Source of the DNA: an uncultured Eubacteriales bacterium
Lineage (GTDB): Bacteria; Bacillota; Clostridia; Oscillospirales; QAMX01
Length of the DNA: 64,000 nucleotides
Assembly: GCA_934546935.1 (NCBI GenBank)
Contig: CAKTEH010000001.1
Location: 124,001-188,000 of the forward strand
Reading direction: 5' to 3'
How positions within the stretch are numbered: the first letter of the stretch is position 1; every line of letters starts with the position of its first letter. The notes under the pieces were generated by a model, which was not told the DNA's origin, did not search any database, and saw only the letters and a list, made by a program, of their open reading frames with translations. Positions 41,121-48,240 of the stretch are shown piece after piece. The translations under genes were made by a program, and so were the position numbers.

Positions 41121-41792
41121 ATGCGCTTTCCCTGCCTTGTGCTTGATCATGACGATACGGTAGTGGATTCGACTGCCTCTATCCATTACCCGGCTTTCCG
41201 GGCTTATATGGAAAAGAAGCGGCCAGGCCGGACGTATACGCTTGAGACATATTTTCAAAAGAATTTCGATCCCGGTTTTTTGCGTTTTTATGTTGATGAG
41301 CTGGGTTTTTCAGAAACGGAGTTGGAAGAAGAGTTCCTTTTTTGGCAGGAATTTGTAAAAAACCGTGTGCCGGAAGCCTATCCGGGTATGCGGGAGCTGC
41401 TTTCCCGCCACCGCAGGGCCGGCGGTGTTATTGCCGTGGTTACACATTCCCATGCTGAAACGGTCATGCGGGACTATCGCGAGAATGGCCTTCCAAAACC
41501 GGATGCGGTTTTCGGCTGTGAGCTGCCGCCGTCGCAGTGCAAGCCGAACCCCTGGCCGCTGTATAGACTGATGGAGACTTATGGGTTTTGCCCACAGCAG
41601 CTTTTGGTGGTGGACGATTTAAAGCCCGGCTATGATATGGCGCGTGCCGCCAGCGTAGCTTTTGCGGCTGCCGGATGGGCAAACAATATCGAGCAGATTT
41701 GCACTTTTATGCGCCGAAACTGTGATTTTTATTTTCAGAATGTTAAAGAATTGGCGGCTTTTCTAACAGAAAAAAACGGTTATGCGGACTGA
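41121..41792 (+). CDS. HAD-superfamily phosphatase, PGP/beta-PGM type
   Basis: 223 residues. Motif I is 'VLDHDDTVVDS' (nucleophile in DxDxT), followed by a helical cap, motif II in 'VVTHSHAE', motif III lysine near 'KPNPWPLYRLMETYG', and motif IV 'LLVVDDLKPGYDMARAASV'. These soluble enzymes dephosphorylate small metabolites. The substrate cannot be inferred. The ATG at 41121 has GGGAGGG upstream. Upstream in-frame codons lack a ribosome-binding site. It converges with the DUF305 gene. Confidence 0.85.
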   Translation: MRFPCLVLDHDDTVVDSTASIHYPAFRAYMEKKRPGRTYTLETYFQKNFDPGFLRFYVDELGFSETELEEEFLFWQEFVKNRVPEAYPGMRELLSRHRRAGGVIAVVTHSHAETVMRDYRENGLPKPDAVFGCELPPSQCKPNPWPLYRLMETYGFCPQQLLVVDDLKPGYDMARAASVAFAAAGWANNIEQICTFMRRNCDFYFQNVKELAAFLTEKNGYAD

Positions 41793-41812
41793 ATCCGCGT
41801 GGTATATATATG

Positions 41813-42385
41813 TCAGTCATGGGTAAGCCTGGAAAGAAGCCGCTGCATTTTTTGTATGCCCGAGGTTTGGAAACGGATGATTTCCTGCAGGATTGGTACA
41901 AGCTGGGGACAGGTACGGAAACGCAGCGCATTTTCCGACATCCGGATGGCGCCTTCATGGTGCGGGATCATTTCCCGTAGGAAATCAGCGTTTATATCAT
42001 TGCTTTCCCGCGCGTTCTGCATTTCGCGAAACATGCTGCGGGTGATGCGCAGATCATTTTTTTGATACAGATATAATTCCTGCCGGGTATTGTTTACCCC
42101 TTCACAGATAGGAAGGACGGTTTGCATCTGGGCGATGTTCTGGGTTTGCTCAGATAGGATAGATCCAGCAATATTTTGAAGTGGGATTAGCGTTGTGTAT
42201 TGCAGGATATTGCGGGACATTTCTATGGCGGCTTCGTGGTGTGGGATCATTTGGCGTATAAAATTGCCGGATATGCTCGATTCTGGTTCGATCCCGGTCA
42301 TTTTATGTACCATTTCGTCAAGAATTTCGTAGTATTGACACAGATATGCATTGGTAACGTCACTGAAACGGGTTTGGCGGTCCAT
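41813..42385 (-). CDS. Tandem DUF305 four-helix-bundle protein
   Basis: 190 residues formed by two DUF305 repeats. Each carries the conserved block, 'FIRQMIPHHEAAIEMSRNIL' and 'FLREMIPHHEGAIRMSENAL', with the His-His-Glu residues thought to bind metal in this ferritin-like family. There is no signal peptide, so it is cytoplasmic. DUF305 proteins are often copper- or stress-linked, but no such neighbour is present. In spore formers, similar proteins are sometimes coat-associated. A GGAGGG-like site lies upstream of the ATG. Confidence 0.85.
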   Translation of the reverse strand: MDRQTRFSDVTNAYLCQYYEILDEMVHKMTGIEPESSISGNFIRQMIPHHEAAIEMSRNILQYTTLIPLQNIAGSILSEQTQNIAQMQTVLPICEGVNNTRQELYLYQKNDLRITRSMFREMQNARESNDINADFLREMIPHHEGAIRMSENALRFRTCPQLVPILQEIIRFQTSGIQKMQRLLSRLTHD

Positions 42386-42473
42386 ATTTGCCCTCCTTTC
42401 TCGTTGTATACTATGAATGATTCGCTTGGAAGGTGACGGCGGAGAGCAAACATCCAGTTTTTTGGCAAGCTAA

Positions 42474-42516
42474 ATAAAAAAACGTCCTGCTCAAACAGGA
42501 CGTTTTTTTATTTAGC
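42474..42516 (-). terminator. Terminator of the rpsF-ssb-rpsR operon
   Basis: AAATAAAAAAACGTCCTG pairs with its complement across CTCAAA. T-runs on both sides make it bidirectional. It starts at the rpsR stop. Confidence 0.9.
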
Positions 42517-42822
42517 TTAGTCGGCCACGAAGGGCAGAAGCGCGATCTGGCGGGCACGCTTGATCGCAACGGTCAGCTGGCGCTGATGCATTGCACAGGT
42601 GCCGGTCATACGGCAGGGCAGAATCTTTCCACGTTCGGAGACGAATCTGCGAAGCTTGGCGGCGTCTTTATAATCAATGTGTTCAATCTTGTCGACACAG
42701 AACTGGCAGACCTTTCTGCGCTTGCGCGGACGCATCGGACGTTCAGAACGTTCAGCGCGCTCAGGGCGTTCGGGACGCTCGGCAGCGGGACGAGTGCTGA
42801 CAGCAGTATTCTCGTTATCCAT
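42517..42822 (-). CDS. rpsR: 30S ribosomal protein S18, extended
   Basis: 101 residues. The core has 'RKVCQFCVDK', 'IDYKDAAKLRRFVSERGKIL' and 'RMTGTCAMHQRQLTVAIKRA', with four cysteines typical of the zinc-type S18. About 30 N-terminal residues are a low-complexity 'RPERPERAERSERP' tract not found in short S18 forms. S18 pairs with S6, encoded two genes upstream. Confidence 0.96.
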   Translation of the reverse strand: MDNENTAVSTRPAAERPERPERAERSERPMRPRKRRKVCQFCVDKIEHIDYKDAAKLRRFVSERGKILPCRMTGTCAMHQRQLTVAIKRARQIALLPFVAD

Positions 42823-42854
42823 GAGAAAATCCTCCTTCTTTTAATATAACGAAA

Positions 42855-43370
42855 TTAAAACGGTACGTCGTCGTCATCAATTTCCGTAAAATCAGATACC
42901 GGCGGAAGCTCGCTTGGCTCCGGACGGCTGTATTGCGGCGCGTTGGGAGCAGGCGCTGCATAGCGCGGCGCAGAAGGCTGACCGCCATAAGACTGGCCGC
43001 CGCCATAAGGCTGCTGCCCGGCAGCATAATCAGGACTGCGCTGGCTGTCGGCTGCGCGCTCGGCAAAATAAACATTGTCCGCTACGACTTCAAAGGAAAT
43101 TCGGTTCTGCTCAAACTTATCTTTCCATTTACGCGACTGAAGCCGTCCTTCGACTGCCACTAAAAGCCCTTTCCGGAAATATTTAGATACAAATTCCGCG
43201 GTCTGGCGCCAAGCGACAACATCGATGAAGTCGGTTTCACGCTGTTCGCCCTGACGGACGAAAGCGCGTTCCACAGCGAGGGTGATCGTGCAGACAGGGA
43301 CGTTCTGCGGCGTATACCGCAATTCCGGGTCGCGCGTCAGCCTTCCCATTAAAACAACTCTGTTAAGCAT
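42855..43370 (-). CDS. ssb: Single-stranded DNA-binding protein
   Basis: 171 residues. OB fold ('MLNRVVLMGRLTRDPELRYT', 'FIDVVAWRQTAEFVSKYFRK', 'GLLVAVEGRLQSRKWKDKFE'), then a Gly/Gln/Pro/Tyr-rich linker, and the acidic tip 'DDDVPF' that recruits repair proteins. The start at 43370 is six bases after AAGGAGG. An upstream ATG overlaps that site. It is sandwiched between rpsF and rpsR as in most Firmicutes. Confidence 0.97.
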   Translation of the reverse strand: MLNRVVLMGRLTRDPELRYTPQNVPVCTITLAVERAFVRQGEQRETDFIDVVAWRQTAEFVSKYFRKGLLVAVEGRLQSRKWKDKFEQNRISFEVVADNVYFAERAADSQRSPDYAAGQQPYGGGQSYGGQPSAPRYAAPAPNAPQYSRPEPSELPPVSDFTEIDDDDVPF

Positions 43371-43405
43371 GTACATCCTCCTTGGTGCGGACAAAATAAA
43401 GCGGG

Positions 43406-43699
43406 TTAGCCGATCGAAACGATAATGGAACGGATTATTGCGTCGGTAATTTTGTAAATACGGTCAAGTTCGGCGGGAAAATCGGGCTTGGACTGGAAAG
43501 AAACGTATACATAATATCCCTCGGTGAAATCCTGGATCGGGTAGGCGAGACGACGCTTGCCCCACTCGTCAGTTTTGCTGATTTCGCCGTTTTCGCCGAT
43601 CAAAGAAGTAAATCTTTCGACGACCTGTTTCGTCTCTTCTTCATTGAGGGAAGGATTTACGACGAAAATGGTTTCATACTTACCTGTGACTTTAGCCAT
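43406..43699 (-). CDS. rpsF: 30S ribosomal protein S6
   Basis: 97 residues. 'KYETIFVVNPSLNEEETKQV' and 'DEWGKRRLAYPIQDFTEGYY' are S6 signatures. The ATG at 43699 has AAGGAGGTG upstream, which excludes the longer in-frame extension. S6-S18 heterodimers bind the 30S platform and can repress this operon through a leader site in many bacteria. Confidence 0.96.
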   Translation of the reverse strand: MAKVTGKYETIFVVNPSLNEEETKQVVERFTSLIGENGEISKTDEWGKRRLAYPIQDFTEGYYVYVSFQSKPDFPAELDRIYKITDAIIRSIIVSIG

Positions 43700-43824
43700 G
43701 GTACACCTCCTTATGGTCTCTGGCCCCCTGCTTGGACAAGGAGCAAGGATAAAACAGCTTGTCTTCCGGATCTGCTGTACTGACGACCGGCACAGCAAAC
43801 CTCAATAAATGCTGTTACCTTTCA

Positions 43825-43852
43825 ATTATACCGATTCTGCGTATTTTGTCAA
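43825..43852 (-). promoter_or_regulatory. Promoter of the rpsF-ssb-rpsR operon
   Basis: Minus strand TTGACA (43852-43847), 16-base spacer, TATAAT (43830-43825). The leader is about 120 bases and could hold an S6:S18 binding site. I could not assign one with confidence. Confidence 0.8.
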
Positions 43853-43892
43853 GGACAAATATTGAAAAACATCAAAAATCCGTGCTTTTATC

Positions 43893-43921
43893 TTGACAAA
43901 ATCAAAGCGCTGTGCTATAGT
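43893..43921 (+). promoter_or_regulatory. Promoter of the thrS transcription unit
   Basis: TTGACA (43893-43898), 17-base spacer, TATAGT (43916-43921), divergent from the rpsF promoter. Confidence 0.8.
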
Positions 43922-43927
43922 GAAGCA

Positions 43928-44193
43928 AAGCTGTGAAGGGAATATGCCGCTGTCGGAAAACGGAAAGAGAAGGTGTCCGGGTGATCCACCCGCTGCGAGG
44001 ATACCGCCGCGATGAAGGACGGTTCGGTACCCTCCCGGAGCCGTTTTGCTGAAAAACAGGTTTCTGTTCAGTAGGCAAATCCGTATCCCGCTGCGTTAAG
44101 GCGGCAAAAGCGGCGGCGCAGGAAGCTGTACCGCAATCAGAGTGGAACCGCGAGCTTTATGCCCGTCTCTGTATCAGGAGACGGGCATTTTTG
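43928..44193 (+). promoter_or_regulatory. T-box leader (tRNA-Thr)
   Basis: The T-box AGAGTGGAACCGCGAGC lies at 44138-44154, followed by a terminator (GCCCGTCTC with GAGACGGGC, then TTTTTG) ending near 44193. A specifier ACC (Thr) at 44029-44031 is followed by CTCCCGGAG, matching the context of the Phe specifier in the pheS leader. It would raise transcription when tRNA-Thr is uncharged. Unusually, the gene just downstream is not thrS but a broken frame. Confidence 0.9.
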
Positions 44194-44239
44194 TTTTTCC
44201 CGGGCGGACTTCCGGTATACTGTAAAAGCGTGATGTTCG

Positions 44240-45014
44240 ATGAGGACGGAGTTTTTACAGGTGATCCTTGCATCTTGCGTGAATCGTCTTAACTGCGGCG
44301 AAGCGATTTCGCAGGGAGAACGCGAGGCTGTAGCAAATGCATTTTTAGAAGGTGCACAACCACATGACGGACGGGGTTTATTACTCGAGCCCTGCGCAGT
44401 GTCTACTGGCACGCTCCGCGTATTAAAGGACGATTCACACGTAATTTTACCGGAATTCTGCCAAAAACAGCAATTTTTGCAGATAATTTTCTGGAACTGG
44501 AGATCCTGTGCTTTTTATCTGCAGGCCCGGAACGCGTTTTTATCCGTGAGATGCGGGACGTGACGCTCAGACGTTTGGAACATGCCTGCTTCGGCTATTT
44601 TTGCCCAGAAGGGGAGTGTGCCGGGGCATCCGTTGCCGCGCTGCGGTTGTATAACACCGCGGCACCCGGAATCCAGGCTGCCGCACAAATTGCCGAGGGT
44701 TTGACGGCCTTTTATCGCAGTCTCCCCGGGGGAATGTCCGCCTATGCGAAAAACCTGCCGCGCTTATATGTATTTCTCGCGCTGACGGATACGAAGACAG
44801 ACGCAGCCCGAACTTTTTTTGTTCGAACAGTCAGATTTTATATGTCATATGCTCACACGCGGTTGTCTGACAGGCCCTGCCGTGCAGGATACTTATAATG
44901 TGCGTCTGCTGTATATTCTGCGCAACGCGCTTAAAACTGTAGATGGTTATGCCTATGTCAGTGCGCAGCCTGTTATCATCCGAGAGGATGGACGGTGCGT
45001 CTGTGACATATAAA
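44240..45014 (+). pseudogene. Frame-broken unrecognised gene between the Thr T-box and thrS
   Basis: Three frames carry consecutive coding-like pieces. They are 44240-44563 ('EREAVANAFLEGAQPHDGRG'), then 44364-44426 ('TDGVYYSSPAQCLLARSAY'), then 44427-44820 ('RIKGRFTRNFTGILPKTAIF', 'LELEILCFLSAGPERVFIRE', 'AYAKNLPRLYVFLALTDTKT'), then 44819-45013 ('FEQSDFICHMLTRGCLTGPA', 'VRLLYILRNALKTVDGY'). Joined, they give one protein of roughly 250 residues needing at least two frame corrections, so the gene is probably inactive. I do not recognise the family. It lies downstream of the T-box terminator and so belongs to the thrS transcript. Confidence 0.55.
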
Positions 45015-45050
45015 TGCACAAAAATAAAAGCAGATAAAGGAGAAGATACG

Positions 45051-46955
45051 ATGATAAAAGTTTATTTGCCGGATGGCGCCGCGTTGGAGCTCCCGGACGG
45101 CGCAACTTGCCTTGACGCTGCAAAAGCGATTTCCGCGGGCCTTGCGCGCGCGGCGTTTGCGGCAGAGGTGGACGGCAAGGCCGTCGAGCTCATGACGCCG
45201 CTTGCAGACGGCGCGCACATCGCGATCCTTACCTCCGGCGACGACGCGCTTCACATGATGCGCCACACGGCGAGCCATGTCTTGGCCCAGGCTGTGCAGC
45301 ACCTCTACCCGGACGCCAAGTTCGCCATCGGCCCGGCAATTTCCACCGGCTTTTACTATGACATCGACTGTGCGACCGTCTTTACGCCCGAGGATCTGAA
45401 AAAGATCGAGGCGGAGATGAAGAAAATCATCAAGGCCGCCCTGCCGCTTGAACGCTTCACCATGCCGCGCGAGGAGGCTTTGGCCTATTTCCGCGAGAAA
45501 AACGAGCCCTATAAGGTCGAGCTCATCGAGGACCTGCCGGAGGACGCCGTGATTTCCTTCTATCGCCAGGGCGACTTTACCGACCTGTGCGCCGGTCCCC
45601 ATCTGCCGGATACCGGGCGCGTAAAGGCGTTCTCGCTGACAAGCGTTGCGGGCGCCTACTGGCGCGGCGATTCGTCCCGTCCCATGCTCCAGCGTATTTA
45701 CGGCGCGGCGTTTCTGACAAAAGAGGAGTTGCAGGCGTACATTACACGCATGGAAGAGGCAAAGAAGCGCGACCACCGCAAGCTTGGACGCGACTTGGGC
45801 TTATTTATGTTAACCGACGAGGGCCCCGGCTTCCCGTTCTTCCTGCCCAAGGGTATGGTGCTGCGCAACGCGCTGATCGACTACTGGCGCGAGGTACACA
45901 AGCGCTACGGTTATGTGGAAATCTCCACACCGATGATACTCAACCGCGCACTGTGGGAGCGCAGCGGCCACTGGGAACACTATAAAAATAACATGTACAC
46001 CACCGTCATAGACGAAGAAAACTATGGCATCAAGCCCATGAACTGTCCGGGAGGAATGCTCGTTTACGCCGCCGAGCCGCACTCTTATCGCGATCTGCCG
46101 CTGCGCTGCGGCGAGCTGGGACTTGTCCACCGCCACGAACTCTCCGGCACACTGCACGGCTTGTTCCGCGTGCGCTGCTTCACGCAGGACGACGCGCATA
46201 TCTTCATGACGCGCGATCAGATGAAGGACGAGATCAAAAACGTCGTGAAGCTCTTTGACGAGGTATATTCCACCTTCGGCCTGCACTATGAGATAGAGCT
46301 CTCCACGATGCCGGAGGATCATATCGGCACGGTCGAGGAGTGGGAAGAAAACCAGAACATTTTGAAAGATGCCATTACGGAAATGGGTAAAAACTTTGTC
46401 GTCAACGAGGGAGACGGCGCGTTCTATGGCCCGAAGCTCGACTTCCATATCGAGGACTGCATCGGCCGTACCTGGCAGTGCGGCACCATTCAGCTTGACA
46501 GCCAGCTCCCCGAGCGCTTTGAACTCGAATACATCGGCTCCGACGGTGCGCCGCACCGTCCGGTGATGATTCACCGTGTCGTGTTCGGCTCGATAGAGCG
46601 CTTTATCGGCGTGATTACGGAGCATTTCGCGGGCGCGTTCCCGACATGGCTCGCACCGGTGCAGGTGAAGGTGCTGCCGATTACCGACCGTACGCGCGAC
46701 TATGCGGCGGATGTTCTTGAAAAGCTGAACGCCGCCGGCCTGCGCGCGGAGCTTGACGACCGCAGCGAGAAGATCGGCTATAAGATCCGTGAAGCGCAGC
46801 TTCAGAAGATCCCGTATATGCTCGTCGTAGGCGATAAGGAGTCCGAGGACGGCACGGTCGCCGTGCGCGACCGCCGCGACGGTTCAAACGAGACAATGCC
46901 GCTCGACGCGTTCCTCGCGAAAATCGGCGAAGAGATTAAGACCAAAGCCCTGTAA
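45051..46955 (+). CDS. thrS: Threonine-tRNA ligase
   Basis: 634 residues, standard length. An N-terminal TGS domain ('MIKVYLPDGAALELPDGATC') is followed by the editing domain with 'HTASHVLAQA' and 'YRQGDFTDLCAGPHLPDTG'. Class II core: 'MILNRALWERSGHWEHY', 'NCPGGMLVY', 'RCGELGLVHRHELSGTLHGL', 'RPVMIHRVVFGSIERFIG', plus the C-terminal anticodon-binding domain. The ATG at 45051 follows AAAGGAG. Codon choice (GAG, CTC, GAC dominant) looks different from the flanking genes, which may mean separate ancestry or strong expression. Confidence 0.97.
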   Translation: MIKVYLPDGAALELPDGATCLDAAKAISAGLARAAFAAEVDGKAVELMTPLADGAHIAILTSGDDALHMMRHTASHVLAQAVQHLYPDAKFAIGPAISTGFYYDIDCATVFTPEDLKKIEAEMKKIIKAALPLERFTMPREEALAYFREKNEPYKVELIEDLPEDAVISFYRQGDFTDLCAGPHLPDTGRVKAFSLTSVAGAYWRGDSSRPMLQRIYGAAFLTKEELQAYITRMEEAKKRDHRKLGRDLGLFMLTDEGPGFPFFLPKGMVLRNALIDYWREVHKRYGYVEISTPMILNRALWERSGHWEHYKNNMYTTVIDEENYGIKPMNCPGGMLVYAAEPHSYRDLPLRCGELGLVHRHELSGTLHGLFRVRCFTQDDAHIFMTRDQMKDEIKNVVKLFDEVYSTFGLHYEIELSTMPEDHIGTVEEWEENQNILKDAITEMGKNFVVNEGDGAFYGPKLDFHIEDCIGRTWQCGTIQLDSQLPERFELEYIGSDGAPHRPVMIHRVVFGSIERFIGVITEHFAGAFPTWLAPVQVKVLPITDRTRDYAADVLEKLNAAGLRAELDDRSEKIGYKIREAQLQKIPYMLVVGDKESEDGTVAVRDRRDGSNETMPLDAFLAKIGEEIKTKAL

Positions 46956-47010
46956 GACGATTTTTTCAGATTCCGTGCCCTATTTTTGTAAGCTTGATTA
47001 TTTCCAATTT

Positions 47011-47045
47011 AACTGGAAGGCCCATATGGGCCTTCCAGTTTTTTG
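47011..47045 (+). terminator. Terminator of thrS
   Basis: AACTGGAAGGCCC and its complement surround a short AT loop and end in TTTTTT. Confidence 0.9.
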
Positions 47046-47131
47046 CCAAGTGATTGAAAATTATCATCATAAAGGAAACCAAATCTTTATTTTAATCGGC
47101 AGTATTTTCCTATAAATAAGGAGTGTAGCCA

Positions 47132-47200
47132 ATGAATAATAATTTTAATAGCCAGCTGGGCGTCTCTATCTATATAGGTAAATACAGCATATTATCTTGA
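47132..47200 (+). CDS. Possible 22-residue peptide
   Basis: ATG 47132 lies eight bases after AAGGAG, a good ribosome-binding site. The product reads 'MNNNFNSQLGVSIYIGKYSI' plus two residues, and the TGA is inside the first copy of a palindromic repeat. No family is recognised and no clear promoter is seen. It may be a relic of a longer gene. Confidence 0.3.
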   Translation: MNNNFNSQLGVSIYIGKYSILS

Positions 47201-47285
47201 TAATCTACTTTACTTGCCTATATCCGGGTATAGGCAGCCGCGGCTATTTATCTTGATAACATACCTTACTTGCCGGTATAGGCAG
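47192..47285 (+). repeat. Two direct repeats with a 12-bp palindrome and a stem-loop
   Basis: TTATCTTGATAA (self-complementary TTATC/GATAA) occurs at 47192-47203 and 47248-47259, 56 bases apart. Each copy continues with a near-identical 'TAC(C/T)TTACTTGCC' segment and ends in GGTATAGGCAG. Copy 1 folds as TGCCTATA/TATAGGCA, copy 2 as TGCC/GGCA. The first 27 bases match at 24 positions. It could be an operator pair, an RNA element or part of a small mobile repeat. Confidence 0.6.
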
Positions 47286-47334
47286 ATTCAGCTAACAACT
47301 GCCAATATATGCAGAGCCGTTTTGGACGGAAAAT

Positions 47335-47361
47335 GCCGGCTGCAAATTTTTTGCAGCCGGC
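47335..47361 (-). terminator. Probable terminator of the methyltransferase gene
   Basis: GCCGGCTGCAAA-TTT-TTTGCAGCCGGC, a perfect 12-bp stem. On the minus strand it is followed by ATTTTCC, 25 bases after the methyltransferase stop. Between 47046 and 47131 nothing else is recognised. Confidence 0.6.
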
Positions 47362-47385
47362 AGAGTATTAAGCAGGGATTTTTAA

Positions 47386-48144
47386 TTAATACAGCGTTCC
47401 ATAATAGGCTGTTGTTTTATTGGCAAGCGTTAGTACATGGTTTTTTGCGCATTCGTCAAAGACTGTTTCCAAAGCCGACAGGTACTGCGGATAGTTTTCC
47501 ATCCCTTCCTTCAAAGAATACGAGCTGGAGAGACAACGACGGATGAAGGCGTTTTTTTCTGTATAGACAAGCGGATGGTCAAATTCCAGTACTGCATACC
47601 GGTCATTGAAAAACTCGCTGATCCGAGGATCGTTTTCTTCAAGGCCGCCGCTGAATCCTTTAAAATCCGGACAGTACTGTGTAAATACTGCCGTGCAACG
47701 CTGGTTGACTGCATCCGTATTGTCCCGGATGTTCCAAATGAGGAATATCTGTCCGTTTTTTTTCAGAATTCTTGCGCATTCCCGCTTGAATTGTGCAACA
47801 TCAAACCAATGAAAGGCCTGTGCGGCAGTAATGAAGTCGACAGAATTATCCTCAAGCCCGGTTTCCGACGCCGTCCCATCTACGGCGTGGAAATTGGTAT
47901 ATCCGGACAGCTCCCGCAGCGCTTTTGCCCGCATATCCGCATTTGGCTCCACACCGTATACAAAGCTTCCCCTGTCCAGCAGGATCCTGGAAAATTTTCC
48001 GGTTCCGGATCCGATGTCGGCAATAATGGACTGGCTGGAAAATCCATGTCGGCAGTACAGCGTGTCTGCCAGCGCATTTGCATATCCGGGGCGTCCGAGC
48101 GCATAGATTTCCGCAAGCCCGCTGAATTTCTGTGTAGTTTCCAT
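47386..48144 (-). CDS. Class I SAM-dependent methyltransferase (Methyltransf_11/UbiE-like)
   Basis: 252 residues. 'IIADIGSGTGKFSRILLDRG' is the AdoMet-binding motif I, 'VYGVEPNADMRAKA' gives the acidic residue of beta2, 'VDFITAAQAFHWFD' motif II, and 'ILKKNGQIFLIWNIRDN' motif III. The first 30 residues ('KFSGLAEIYALGRPGY') and the C-terminal helices match small-molecule methyltransferases often annotated as trans-aconitate-like. The substrate is unknown. It is monocistronic. Confidence 0.87.
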   Translation of the reverse strand: METTQKFSGLAEIYALGRPGYANALADTLYCRHGFSSQSIIADIGSGTGKFSRILLDRGSFVYGVEPNADMRAKALRELSGYTNFHAVDGTASETGLEDNSVDFITAAQAFHWFDVAQFKRECARILKKNGQIFLIWNIRDNTDAVNQRCTAVFTQYCPDFKGFSGGLEENDPRISEFFNDRYAVLEFDHPLVYTEKNAFIRRCLSSSYSLKEGMENYPQYLSALETVFDECAKNHVLTLANKTTAYYGTLY

Positions 48145-48197
48145 TTCAACCGCTCCTTTTTAACCTAGTATACGATGAAAAAACAGATAAGTCAAAT

Positions 48198-48236
48198 AGG
48201 AGGCCGCTGCAAAATCAGATCTTGCAGCGGCCTGTT
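48198..48236 (-). terminator. Terminator of the 734-residue protein gene
   Basis: AGGCCGCTGCAA (48201-48212) pairs perfectly with 48222-48233. It follows the minus-strand gene ending at 48241. Confidence 0.7.
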
Positions 48237-48240
48237 CCTA

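Noticed and set aside
44943..45050. Extended N-terminus for thrS
   Set aside because: The preceding in-frame codons belong to the broken upstream gene, and AAAGGAG supports the ATG at 45051.
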